Positions 46,945 to 54,654 are shown, counted from the stretch's first letter. The stretch: DNA of 64,000 bases from Chryseobacterium sp. MYb264 (GCF_035974275.1 NZ_CP142422.1:2790001-2854000); one strand, 5' to 3'. Translations and numbers: made by a program. Notes: generated from the sequence alone by a model not told the origin.

Positions 46945-48033
46945 CTAAAAATTGGTTAAATCATAAAATTTAATAACTTCTTTTTTATCTATATCTTCCT
47001 TCCATGGATTTAAGTTACCAGTATAAGGATCATAGCTACATTTAAGAGGTTTAGAAAAATCTAAATTATCTTTATCTATGTGATTTCTTTCTGTATAGAC
47101 TCTACAATCTGTACAGATATACCTAAACTCACAATCTTTGCATACATCAATAGAATCTTTAGAGATATCCCAATATTTTTTAAAACCAGGAGCTTGAATA
47201 ATTTCGTCTAAGTTTTTATCATTTATTTTACCAAACGATTTTGACATAGAGGGACAGTTCTTAATATTTCCGTTGGAATCAACGGAAAGCTTACAATTTA
47301 AGCATGAATTGTAAGACATCGATTCAAAAATTAAATTTCTTGTTAAAGAGTTTATGTTATTATCGACAACTCCACAATCTTTTTCATTTAATACTTTTTT
47401 TTCATGAATGTGAATTTTTTCATTTTCAAGTTTTAGAAATTTATTAAGACTAAATATATTAACAGTATTTATAATAGGATTTTTTGCTAAAGTAAGTATT
47501 ATTTTTTTTTGTAAACTTGATAAAGATTGATTGTTGACTGAAATATTAATTTGAATATTTTTTAGTCGATTAAGCCTATTCTCCCCACTTAAAAAAGAAA
47601 CAAATTGATTTGTATATTCTAAGTATTTTAATTCAAACACTCTGATTTCTAACGAATGAACTCCAAGTTTTCCTATTTCAAAAGAAAATTTATCTTTTTG
47701 TATTTCATAGTTTCCAACATCTATAACCATATTGGTTATTTGGGAAGGTGTTTCCCAATTTGTACTTAGTTTGGGAAAAGAAGATTCGTCTTTTGACGAA
47801 ACCTCAAAAATCAATTCATTTTTAGTTAAAAACTGAATATAATCATCAATGATTGTAATGTCATCAGGATGTTCTTCATAAAGTTTATTAACATCAATAA
47901 AATCTTCAGAAATTATTTCATATAAATCATTAGGAATGAAATAGTAATTATCTCTACTTGAGTCAAGTAGAAGTGATCTAAGATAGCCTTTTACCGGAGT
48001 TAGGGAAGGAAATAACTTATAATATTTTTTCAA
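46945..48033 (-). CDS. gwsS: SPASM-domain peptide maturase, grasp-with-spasm system
   Basis: A 362-aa protein of the grasp-with-spasm RiPP system. The first 219 residues contain no Cys, so the CxxxCxxC of radical-SAM enzymes is absent. The C-terminal third is a SPASM-type iron-sulfur domain: C244xxC247, C260 in IKNCPSM, C298KDCEFRYICTDC310 and C332. It overlaps the upstream 62-aa frame by 4 bp. In this system the protein works with an ATP-grasp ligase on a GG-leader peptide, perhaps as a substrate-binding partner. The exact reaction is not known to me. Confidence 0.85.
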   Translation of the reverse strand: MKKYYKLFPSLTPVKGYLRSLLLDSSRDNYYFIPNDLYEIISEDFIDVNKLYEEHPDDITIIDDYIQFLTKNELIFEVSSKDESSFPKLSTNWETPSQITNMVIDVGNYEIQKDKFSFEIGKLGVHSLEIRVFELKYLEYTNQFVSFLSGENRLNRLKNIQINISVNNQSLSSLQKKIILTLAKNPIINTVNIFSLNKFLKLENEKIHIHEKKVLNEKDCGVVDNNINSLTRNLIFESMSYNSCLNCKLSVDSNGNIKNCPSMSKSFGKINDKNLDEIIQAPGFKKYWDISKDSIDVCKDCEFRYICTDCRVYTERNHIDKDNLDFSKPLKCSYDPYTGNLNPWKEDIDKKEVIKFYDLTNF

Positions 48034-48218
48034 AATTTTGTAATGTTTTTATAAAACCCATAATTAACAGTAATCCCTGAATTATTAAATAAACTGCCTT
48101 TTACGTGTCTATGCCCATCATTTGGACTTAATTCAGAGTTTTTAATAAATAATTTTTTTGGATCTTTGAGAATAAACGGCACTAAATTTTTCTTTGTTAA
48201 TTTCTTAAATGAATCCAT
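48030..48218 (-). CDS. 62-aa protein nested between gwsG and gwsS
   Basis: The frame overlaps the end of gwsG by 14 bp and the start of gwsS by 4 bp, a strong sign of coupled translation. The product (MDSFKKLTKKNLVPFILKD...) is basic and soluble. It contains NDGHRHVKG and a C-terminal NNSGITVNYGFYK. I do not recognise a family. It could be an accessory factor or leader-binding chaperone; it is not a typical GG-leader precursor. Its position makes it a probable part of the modification complex. Confidence 0.6.
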   Translation of the reverse strand: MDSFKKLTKKNLVPFILKDPKKLFIKNSELSPNDGHRHVKGSLFNNSGITVNYGFYKNITKF

Positions 48219-49218
48219 TATTTAATTTTTCTAATTCGTTTATGAGAAAATCAGCCACTTTTTTTTCTAAATTATAATTACAAGGATATGATACCATTCC
48301 AAATTGACCGATAGGATTAACTTCTAAAAAATAATGCTTATCATTTTGGTCTAAAATAAAATCAACTGATCCTGTTTTTAAAGATAAGTCGTTCATTAAT
48401 TTTTTTAAGCTATCTTCAATATCCTTTGGTAGCTGGTATGGAATTCTTCTATTTGGTTTTCGAAAATCGTACTTTCTAAAATCAACAGAAGTCTTTTTGT
48501 TACTGGACGAAAATATTGCCATAGAATAACAATCATCTCCTAAGACAAAAGTTCTTATCTCTATTTTTTTGTCAATTTTCACTTGAAAAAGAGAAGGGAT
48601 AAACTCCCCATAAATGCTTTCAACTTCTTGCGTATGAGACATATATGAGCCTTTGTTTTTATCATGGTCATAGTATGAAACTTCAGCTATAGGTTTTGTA
48701 ATTAATGATTTTTGTTTTAATAGATTTTTTATAGGAGCGCTCTCGTTAGAAATATATGTTTCAGGTATTAAAAGACCATTTTTTCTGGCTTTTCTTAAAA
48801 CATCAAGTTTGTCTATTGCCAAAATATTTTTATAATAATCAAACCATTGTATATGAGGGTAAAAATCAAATATAGATTTTAAAAAAATATTTACTTCTGA
48901 AGAAATAAATTTAGAAAGTGATTCTGAGTTTGCACTTACATTATCTTTTTTTAAATCAAAAAAATATGATTTGAATGTAAATCTCCTACTCCAACCAACT
49001 TTAATTGTTGATAAATCTATTAATTCTTCTCTCCTTTTGTCAAAAATATGTAAAATGTTGTTTTCTAAATCTGAAAAAACAGAATATAGTTTTGGATTAT
49101 ATAATTCTTCAATGTTTAATCTAATAAAATTGGCTTTTAAGTGATATAACCAATTGCAAACTTCATCAGTTGTATCTTCAAAATGATACTGAGAAATTAT
49201 TAATATTTCGTAACTCAT
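48205..49218 (-). CDS. gwsG: ATP-grasp peptide maturase, grasp-with-spasm system
   Basis: A 337-aa RimK/MvdD-type ligase. Substrate domain, then ATP-binding words NGLLIPETYISN, LITKPIAEVSYY, EIRTFVLGDDCYSMAIF, and the magnesium site SVDFILDQ...FLEVNPIGQFG (Glu299 and Asn301). Such enzymes make ester or amide links between acidic side chains and Ser/Thr/Lys of a precursor peptide (graspetides). The gene starts 73 bp after the precursor gene, beyond an attenuator hairpin, and precedes the 62-aa frame and gwsS on one transcript. Confidence 0.87.
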   Translation of the reverse strand: MSYEILIISQYHFEDTTDEVCNWLYHLKANFIRLNIEELYNPKLYSVFSDLENNILHIFDKRREELIDLSTIKVGWSRRFTFKSYFFDLKKDNVSANSESLSKFISSEVNIFLKSIFDFYPHIQWFDYYKNILAIDKLDVLRKARKNGLLIPETYISNESAPIKNLLKQKSLITKPIAEVSYYDHDKNKGSYMSHTQEVESIYGEFIPSLFQVKIDKKIEIRTFVLGDDCYSMAIFSSSNKKTSVDFRKYDFRKPNRRIPYQLPKDIEDSLKKLMNDLSLKTGSVDFILDQNDKHYFLEVNPIGQFGMVSYPCNYNLEKKVADFLINELEKLNNGFI

Positions 49219-49240
49219 CTATGTCGGTTGAATAATAATT

Positions 49241-49266
49241 AAAAAAGGCTGTCCAATGGTCAGCCT
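49241..49266 (-). terminator. Attenuator between precursor and maturase genes
   Basis: Reading leftward: AGGCTG / CAGCCT stem around ACCATTGGA, followed by TTTTTT. A leaky terminator here would keep precursor mRNA in excess over maturase mRNA, as is usual for RiPPs. Confidence 0.65.
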
Positions 49267-49291
49267 CTATAACTTCTGTAAGAAGAATTAA

Positions 49292-49462
49292 TTAACAATC
49301 TTCACTAACACTGTCTGTTTTTACTACTCCACCTTTATTAGTCATGTTCAATGTCTCAGCATCAAGAGTAGAATCCGAGAGACCTAATTTACCTCCTTTA
49401 ATAGTTACTAATGTGTTTTTTTGCAGTGATCTTGACTGTAATGATTCTAATTTTTTTTTCAT
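49292..49462 (-). CDS. Graspetide-type precursor peptide (56 aa)
   Basis: The frame runs from ATG 49462 to TAA 49292. Leader MKKKLESLQSRSLQKNTLV, then TIKGG: the double-Gly site lies at residues 23-24. The 32-residue core is rich in residues used by ATP-grasp ligases: Asp30, Asp34, Glu36, Asp50, Glu54, Asp55 against Ser29, Ser31, Thr32, Thr37, Thr41, Thr49, Ser51, Ser53 and Lys25/43/48. It ends in Cys56. The gene immediately precedes gwsG. The leader resembles that of the orphan peptide at 12892-13053. The structure of the product is unknown. Confidence 0.8.
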   Translation of the reverse strand: MKKKLESLQSRSLQKNTLVTIKGGKLGLSDSTLDAETLNMTNKGGVVKTDSVSEDC

Positions 49463-49605
49463 AGCGAATATATTTTTTTATTAAGTCACTAATATAATAA
49501 AAAAAATAATATAAGCACGATTTAAATAAAAATTAAATCTAAATTTATTTTATTATTGTCTATGGTAGTGTAGTTTATACGATTTCACACTAGGAAAATA
49601 TTCCG

Positions 49606-50418
49606 TTAATAATTTATTTTATGATTAATTTCAACAGGATTATTACAAGATTCAATTTTAGCCTGTCTAGATTTAGTCCATCCTTTAAAATCGGGTTCCA
49701 TTACTTTTCCATTTTCATCACGAAAAACTACTTTTCTATTTGAAGCGGAGTTAGATTTCATTTCTGCGTAAGGATCAGAGTAATACTGTTTAGATAATTT
49801 TTCAAATTTAACCCAGTTTATATTTAAGCTTTTTTTACCTCTAACATCGTATAAATCAGAATTTACATTTTTTACTTGAATAAGTGAAAAATCATACTGT
49901 TTATTCGTATCATATAGTTTCACAATTAATCCTGGAAGTCCATGAAATACATATGGACCGTCTAAAACAGGAATTTGAGAAGTAAAAAATGCCGTCCATT
50001 GTCTTCCTCCATAATTTGCCATAGCCTTTTGACAAGAATAATCACCTATTTTTACAACTTCAGGATCAATTTTCCATTCCATTGTTTCTTCTATGTTTAT
50101 AGAATAAGTATCGGTATTGTTCTGTATAAGTTTTGTCACCTTTTTTTTGTATAAATCCTTAATTATATAGAATTGATTGTCAAACCCGACAGGGTAATTA
50201 GTTATTTTTTTTGTACTGTATAAAATAGAATCGCTGTCTTTATCTTCAGAGGATCGGAATATAGATTTTGATTTAGAAAAATCTAAGATCATATTTTGCA
50301 TTTGTACTGAATCTTTTTCTTGACATGGTTTATATTTCATCTCATATACGAATGTATTAGTTTGAGAAAATAGTAAACCACTAAAAATGAAAATTAAGAG
50401 AAATAATGTTTTTTTCAT
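49606..50418 (-). CDS. GLPGLI-family exported protein
   Basis: 270 aa. Signal peptide (MKKTLFLLIFIFSGLLFSQ), then a beta-rich periplasmic domain with the family signature GPYVFHGLPGLIVKLYD (residues ~152-168). GLPGLI proteins are common in Bacteroidetes next to TonB receptors or peptide-modification genes; function unknown. It is on the same strand as the peptide cluster, 143 bp upstream, and may belong to it. Confidence 0.9.
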   Translation of the reverse strand: MKKTLFLLIFIFSGLLFSQTNTFVYEMKYKPCQEKDSVQMQNMILDFSKSKSIFRSSEDKDSDSILYSTKKITNYPVGFDNQFYIIKDLYKKKVTKLIQNNTDTYSINIEETMEWKIDPEVVKIGDYSCQKAMANYGGRQWTAFFTSQIPVLDGPYVFHGLPGLIVKLYDTNKQYDFSLIQVKNVNSDLYDVRGKKSLNINWVKFEKLSKQYYSDPYAEMKSNSASNRKVVFRDENGKVMEPDFKGWTKSRQAKIESCNNPVEINHKINY

Positions 50419-50527
50419 ATTGAATTCTAATTATGTAAAAGCTAATTTAAGAAAGATAAATTAAATATCCATCCAGAGAAATTTTTCAGCCGTCACTTCA
50501 TCAGACTGCTCCTTAGTTCAAAATTCA

Positions 50528-50933
50528 TTAGTCTTTATCCAGTCCTTTTTCTTTGGCTTCAATGAAATTTTTTTCTCTCAAACTCTGCACTAGAGATTTA
50601 TTTGTTTCGGTCTGCTGAGCAAAATTAAATCTCAAAAATTCTAATTCTGTTTTAAGACTTTCAATATATTCTTTGAGAACCAGATATTCATTGATCCGCT
50701 TTTGGAACTCTATATACTCCTCAGTTGTGAACGCTTCAAAATAATCAAATTCTTCTTCATTTTCGTTGTCTGAAATTTGTCTAAAAAATTATATTTTTTA
50801 AATCTTCAGATATGGTAAATCCTTTAGAATAGGGGTTTTTTAGTTTGTCTGAAATTGTCTGAATTTGTCTTAAAATTGTCCTTTCTGAAACTTCAAAAAG
50901 TTCCGCAAGTTCTTTAATGGTATAAGTTTTCAT
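50528..50933 (-). pseudogene. Frameshifted helix-turn-helix plasmid protein
   Basis: From ATG 50933, the first 50 codons encode an HTH domain (MKTYTIKELAELFEVSERTI) and stop at TAG 50781-50783. Directly after a run of six T (coding strand) the +1 frame continues without break to 50528, with FRQISDNENEEEFDYFEAF and a Glu-rich coiled-coil. The intact protein would be ~134 aa. A one-base insertion in the T run explains it. It follows the rep gene by 3 bp. Real mutation and sequencing error cannot be told apart here. Confidence 0.75.
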
Positions 50934-50936
50934 ACT

Positions 50937-51863
50937 TTATTTTTTTACAGGTAAAACCCCTTTTTTCTGATATATTCCGATTAGATATCCGACAGAATTT
51001 TCAATCTTCAGTTTTCTCTGCCTGATCTTTTCGTTCAGCTCTGTAATTAAGATATCAAAATCCTTTTCTTTTTCTTTTTCTTTTCCGGCAATCAGTTCCG
51101 CCTGTTCTTGGTTAAAACCATAGGTAACCAATTTAGAAGCAAATTTTTGAATGTTTATAGGTTTTTCAAAATCTATTTCGAGCTGTTTGAATTTTTGTGA
51201 GTTAATTTGTAAAGTGATCCAAAAAAACTCTCGACCACGCTTTTTTAACTCGTAATCAATTTCTATATCAGTATTTTCACAAATTTGTGTTCGTGCAGTA
51301 TCTAAAACAAACTTTTTGAAATCGCTTATTCTTTCAAATTGTTCGTTCCCTTTTTTGTCAATCAATCCGAGCATATTTTTTAGTTCAGGAATTTCAAATC
51401 TTTTCGTACCAACACTCCGCCATTGACAGACAATTGCATACAGTCTTTTAGCATATTTTGAAGAACAGTTTAGAACAGATTTTAACTGCATAGCAGTAAA
51501 ATTATTTTTCAGATCAAAAAAGTACGGTGTTGCTTCATCGTTTAATTTTATTGTAAAACTTCCTGTACCTTTCAAGTATTTGACACGAGAGAAAAGCCAA
51601 ATTTGATCGTAACTTTCCGGAGTATCAATTTCAAACATTCGAGAACCAATACTTTCAGTAGCTTCTCTTAATTGTTTATAGTTCCATTTGCGCCCTGTAA
51701 TTGCTTCAATGTCGTGCGTGTGAATAGTGTATTCCAACTTATCTTTTTCAAGGCAGGAAAGCACCATAAAAAGAATATCTAACATACACGCTGAGTAATC
51801 ATATCGTCCGGAAGTGATAACATTATGCTGATAAATTAACTTATCATCCTTACTAATATCCAT
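50937..51863 (-). CDS. Rep_3-family plasmid replication initiator
   Basis: A 308-aa protein with two winged-helix domains (RYDYSACMLDILFMVLSCL; LKSVLNCSSKYAKRLYAIVCQW; RISDFKKFVLDTARTQI). This is the plan of iteron-binding initiators of Bacteroidetes plasmids. It is intact, while the adjacent HTH gene is frameshifted. No clear iteron array is seen upstream; only the inverted repeat at 51911-51955. The gene shows that part of the island came from a plasmid. Confidence 0.85.
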   Translation of the reverse strand: MDISKDDKLIYQHNVITSGRYDYSACMLDILFMVLSCLEKDKLEYTIHTHDIEAITGRKWNYKQLREATESIGSRMFEIDTPESYDQIWLFSRVKYLKGTGSFTIKLNDEATPYFFDLKNNFTAMQLKSVLNCSSKYAKRLYAIVCQWRSVGTKRFEIPELKNMLGLIDKKGNEQFERISDFKKFVLDTARTQICENTDIEIDYELKKRGREFFWITLQINSQKFKQLEIDFEKPINIQKFASKLVTYGFNQEQAELIAGKEKEKEKDFDILITELNEKIRQRKLKIENSVGYLIGIYQKKGVLPVKK

Positions 51864-51910
51864 TAAGGATGAAATTATTTTACTTCCTAGTGAAGATTAA
51901 AATAACAGTA

Positions 51911-51955
51911 AATTATTTCCCTGAGTTTCCTAATAGAGTGCTCAGGGTAAATATT
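51911..51955. repeat. Inverted repeat upstream of rep
   Basis: CCCTGAG (51919-51925) and CTCAGGG (51941-51947) with AT-rich flanks that partly pair (ATTT/AAAT). It lies 48 bp upstream of the rep start and could be a Rep operator. Confidence 0.5.
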
Positions 51956-52254
51956 GAATTACTCTAATTTTGTTAATATTGATATTTCGCAGCATAACGA
52001 TTAATTAAACGTTAAGTTTTTTGAATTAAATAAGGAAACTGCCCATAGTAAAATTGAGTTACTTAATTCACTTGCAAACCGAATTATTTATGAAGAGGAT
52101 AATATGCAAAGTCAGAGAATGAGATTATGGTAGTCTCATTTTTTATATTAAATGTGATTAAAGTTAAATAAAAAATTTCTTTTAATATTTTATTTTTAAC
52201 AAAAAAATAATAACTTATAATTGATTGGATATTAATTAATTCAAGTCGTTTACA

Positions 52255-52283
52255 TAAAAAAGGTAACCTAAAATAGATTACCT
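52255..52283 (-). terminator. Terminator of the Gly-rich peptide remnant
   Basis: AGGTAA / TTACCT stem with an 11-base loop; leftward, TTTTTT follows. It is 30 bp past the stop of the leftward Gly-rich frame. Confidence 0.6.
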
Positions 52284-52312
52284 GCGTTATAAAATTCAAC
52301 TATTTATTCGAT

Positions 52313-52524
52313 TTATTCAGCAAACAAATCCCAAGCTTTAGAAAAGCCTGCAATTGCAGCTCCGCCGCCTACGATGGCTCCTGCTACGGCTCCAATAACT
52401 GTTGCAGAAGCAGCTCCTCCAATAGCATCAGCAACACCGGTAAAAAGTTTTTCCAAAACTCTTTAGCGGAAAGATTTTCTTCACCGATTCTGCTATTCCA
52501 ATATGATAAAGAATAACGGTGATT
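52313..52524 (-). pseudogene. Frameshifted small protein with glycine-zipper, bacteriocin-like tail
   Basis: Upstream frame (from after a stop near 52525): NHRYSLSYWNSRIGEENLS, then AKEFWKNFL. About 52450 the sense continues one frame over: TGVADAIGGAASATVIGAVA, GAIVGGGAAIAG, FSKAWDLFAE then TAA at 52313. Together they form one plausible small protein with a hydrophobic Gly/Ala tail as in class II bacteriocins. Alternatively the second part alone is a 47-aa peptide from TTG 52456. The upstream stop shows the 5' end is also lost. Confidence 0.5.
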
Positions 52525-52614
52525 TTAAAATTATCTACAACATACCACCTAAACGTTAAAGCGTTTTAAAAAAGAATTGTTAAATTGGTTATCTAATAAC
52601 AAAAACTATTTATC

Positions 52615-52965
52615 ATGGGAAAATTTTTTTTTGGTACACATACCGATAAAGAAAAAGCAATGAGAATTGCAGATATTGCCGCTAATGCTTATTCAGAGGG
52701 TAAATGCTATACACCCGCTAGTCGTATGAAAAAGATACCTCCAACTTTTAATGAAATAACCAATCTTTGGACTTGTGCAGCAGAAGCACATCACCATTGG
52801 GGTAGTTGTGGCTCAACAGAAATTACTTGTGGACATCAAACAGGGAGAGGTATAGAATGGGATATTAGCATACCAATTGGAACAACTAATTCACTAAATT
52901 CGGTTGATGCTGATATATCAGAAGAAGATACAATGGCTGAACCCGAAGATTATTTTAATACTTAA
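52615..52965 (+). CDS. Hypothetical protein with Cys/His cluster (116 aa)
   Basis: A soluble 116-aa protein (MGKFFFGTHTDKEKAMRIAD...). The middle has four Cys and several His (CYTP, CAAEAHHHWGSCGSTEITCGH, given by its parts CAAEAHHHWGSC and EITCGH), a possible metal site. The acidic C-terminus (EEDTMAEPEDYFNT) is likely disordered. I do not recognise a family. It starts the rightward array and ends with a repeat-like ATACTTAAAAAACGTT (52958-52973) overlapping its stop, then a strong terminator. Confidence 0.55.
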   Translation: MGKFFFGTHTDKEKAMRIADIAANAYSEGKCYTPASRMKKIPPTFNEITNLWTCAAEAHHHWGSCGSTEITCGHQTGRGIEWDISIPIGTTNSLNSVDADISEEDTMAEPEDYFNT

Positions 52966-52973
52966 AAAACGTT
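52958..52973 (+). repeat. Degenerate cassette-boundary repeat (R0)
   Basis: ATACTTAAAAAACGTT, 13 of 16 bases equal to R4, overlapping the stop codon of the 116-aa gene. It is a candidate upstream member of the array. Confidence 0.4.
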
Positions 52974-53021
52974 CTCATTATAAGGTAGTCCCTTATATGT
53001 TTTTTCCAATAGTAATATAAT

Positions 53022-53058
53022 ACCTGCAAGTTGTTCCAAAATACTTGCAGGTTTTTTA
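53022..53058 (+). terminator. Strong terminator
   Basis: Perfect 10-bp stem ACCTGCAAGT / ACTTGCAGGT, 11-base loop, then TTTTTATTTT. Confidence 0.9.
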
Positions 53059-53086
53059 TTTTAAGTCCATTTATACGGTAGTATTT

Positions 53087-53149
53087 TGAGATTTTAAAAG
53101 ATACACACTTTGAAATCTTATTTTTTCAATTGACTTTCTCAAAATCTCA
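53087..53149. repeat. Inverted repeat upstream of the recombinase gene
   Basis: TGAGATTTT (53087-53095) and AAAATCTCA (53141-53149) are 9-bp perfect inverted copies. Each contains the TCTCAAAA word of the cassette repeat (one per strand). It is a candidate recombination site. Confidence 0.45.
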
Positions 53150-53204
53150 TATCATTAAACAAAGTTTCATAAATTTATATGGTATGAGTTTAATGTAACA
53201 AATT

Positions 53205-53813
53205 ATGAAAATAGGATATGCCCGGGTTTCAACCAAAGACCAAAATTTGGATTTGCAAATTGAAGCTTTAGAAAAAGCAGGTTGTGAGAAAATCTTTCAG
53301 GAAAAAATTTCTGGTGCGACAAAGAATCGCCCCGAACTTGATAAAATGATTGAACAGTTTAGAGAAGGTGACGAACTGTATGTCTGGAGATTGGACAGAT
53401 TGGGTCGAAGTTTGAAAAATATTATTGATCTTGTATTAAGTTTGAGTGATAAAGGCATTATAATAAAAGGTCTTGTAGATGGTGTAGATACTTCAACGAT
53501 TAATGGAAGACTTTTTTTAAATTTAATGGCTTCATTGGCTGAGTATGAAAGAGAACTGATTAGGGAAAGAACAAATGCTGGATTGCAATCTGCAAGAGCA
53601 AGGGGAAGAACCGGGGGACGACCAAAAGGATTTACTAAAGAAAAGATATCTAAACTGATAATCATGCGTTCATTATACAAAGATTATACTAAAACACCGG
53701 AAGAAATTTATAAAGCATTAGGATTGACAAGAGCAACCTTTTATCGCTACGCTAAAATACTTGACAATCATACAAACGAGGAAATAAAAGAAATGGAAAT
53801 AAAAAAACGTTAA
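53205..53813 (+). CDS. Serine recombinase, resolvase/invertase type
   Basis: 202 aa. Catalytic Ser9 in YARVSTKDQ; the conserved DRLGRSLKN, GRLFLNLMASLAEYERELIRERT and the R(G)RTGGRPKGF hinge are present. The C-terminal helix-turn-helix is TPEEIYKALGLTRATFYRYAK. Such enzymes (Hin/Gin/Tn3 resolvase type) invert or resolve DNA between short paired sites. It stands at the head of the cassette-like array. Its own last codons carry AAAAAACGTT (53802-53811), the core of the array repeat. Confidence 0.93.
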   Translation: MKIGYARVSTKDQNLDLQIEALEKAGCEKIFQEKISGATKNRPELDKMIEQFREGDELYVWRLDRLGRSLKNIIDLVLSLSDKGIIIKGLVDGVDTSTINGRLFLNLMASLAEYERELIRERTNAGLQSARARGRTGGRPKGFTKEKISKLIIMRSLYKDYTKTPEEIYKALGLTRATFYRYAKILDNHTNEEIKEMEIKKR

Positions 53814-53824
53814 AAAAATAATGT

Positions 53825-54313
53825 ATGAACATTAATAATGAAATAGAAAAAATATTGTTAGAAATTAATTCAACAGAAAATTATACCAAAAAATATGATG
53901 ATGATTTTTATGATGATGAAGATGATGATGAAATTGGCGACGACCGTGCCCATATAAATCTTCAAAATTATAATATTACGATTGATAAACTAATTCAAGA
54001 ACAATTGATAATCGGAAATAAATTTGATAGAAGATTATTTTTAACGGAAAAAGGACAAGATATTATTAATAAAGGAGGTTGGATTAATCATTTAAATTCC
54101 ATTAAAGAAAATAAGGAAAAAGATATTGAGAAAAATAATTACGATTTTCTAACTAAAAAATGGATTTATAAAACTAGATTTTTGCCTTATATTTTTTCCT
54201 TTTTAGCACTTGTTATTTCAATTTATGCGGCTTTTTTTAAGGATAAAAAAGAAAATATTAATACTGGAAAAAAACTAAATAGTTTAGAAACATCAATAAA
54301 AAAAATTAATTAG
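53825..54313 (+). CDS. Winged-helix-like protein with one transmembrane helix (162 aa)
   Basis: The N-terminal ~110 residues are cytoplasmic, with an Asp-rich stretch (DDDFYDDEDDDEIGDD) and a winged-helix-like region (FDRRLFLTEKGQDIINKGGW). A C-terminal membrane helix (LPYIFSFLALVISIYAAFF) and a Lys-rich tail follow. Similar wHTH-plus-helix proteins are common, uncharacterised, in flavobacterial islands. It starts 11 bp after the recombinase and no array repeat follows its stop. Confidence 0.6.
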   Translation: MNINNEIEKILLEINSTENYTKKYDDDFYDDEDDDEIGDDRAHINLQNYNITIDKLIQEQLIIGNKFDRRLFLTEKGQDIINKGGWINHLNSIKENKEKDIEKNNYDFLTKKWIYKTRFLPYIFSFLALVISIYAAFFKDKKENINTGKKLNSLETSIKKIN

Positions 54314-54333
54314 CACTAAAATAAAATGATAAT

Positions 54334-54639
54334 ATGACAGAAAATTATATTCAATTTGCAGGCGGCTATCAAAAAGACAATATTGAAGAAGAGGATATAG
54401 AAAAAGCTATATCAGACATTCAATTAATGGATGACGAACATGGAGCATTCTGGGTTTCAGTTATAACTAATCATGAGAATGTTATTGAAGTAAATAAAGA
54501 TTTATCACTTTTTGTAATTTTCGATGGACAACAAACCAACTATCAGGCTAAAGATTGGAACGAAGTCACAGAACTTTATAAGCTATTATTAACTGAAAAA
54601 TTCGATGAAATAGCCGAGAGAGTAAATAGAAATAAGTAA
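54334..54639 (+). CDS. Small acidic protein, possible immunity protein (101 aa)
   Basis: A soluble acidic protein (MTENYIQFAGGYQKDNIEEED...). The alpha/beta pattern NVIEVNKDLSLFVIFDGQQ, then DWNEVTELYKLLLTEKFDEI, has the look of Imm-type immunity proteins of polymorphic toxin systems. This is a resemblance, not a match. It is the first gene followed by a repeat copy (R1 begins on its stop codon). No toxin gene is in the window. Confidence 0.5.
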   Translation: MTENYIQFAGGYQKDNIEEEDIEKAISDIQLMDDEHGAFWVSVITNHENVIEVNKDLSLFVIFDGQQTNYQAKDWNEVTELYKLLLTEKFDEIAERVNRNK

Positions 54640-54654
54640 ATCTCACAAAAATGA
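54639..54654 (+). repeat. Cassette-boundary repeat R1
   Basis: AATCTCACAAAAATGA, overlapping the last base of the stop codon of the 101-aa gene. The most divergent of the seven copies. Confidence 0.6.

Larger units (their letters stand above)
51864..52312. other. Region upstream of rep
   Basis: About 450 bp, AT-rich. It contains an inverted repeat (below) and a terminator; no tandem iterons were recognised by eye. A 71-codon frame at 52084-52299 reads as low-complexity Ile/Phe/Tyr sequence and was rejected. Confidence 0.4.

Noticed and set aside
52084..52299. 71-codon leftward frame upstream of rep
   Set aside because: Runs over the terminator and has a low-complexity Ile/Phe/Tyr product.
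51864..52312. Iteron-type replication origin next to rep
   Set aside because: No tandem direct repeats could be seen; only one inverted repeat.
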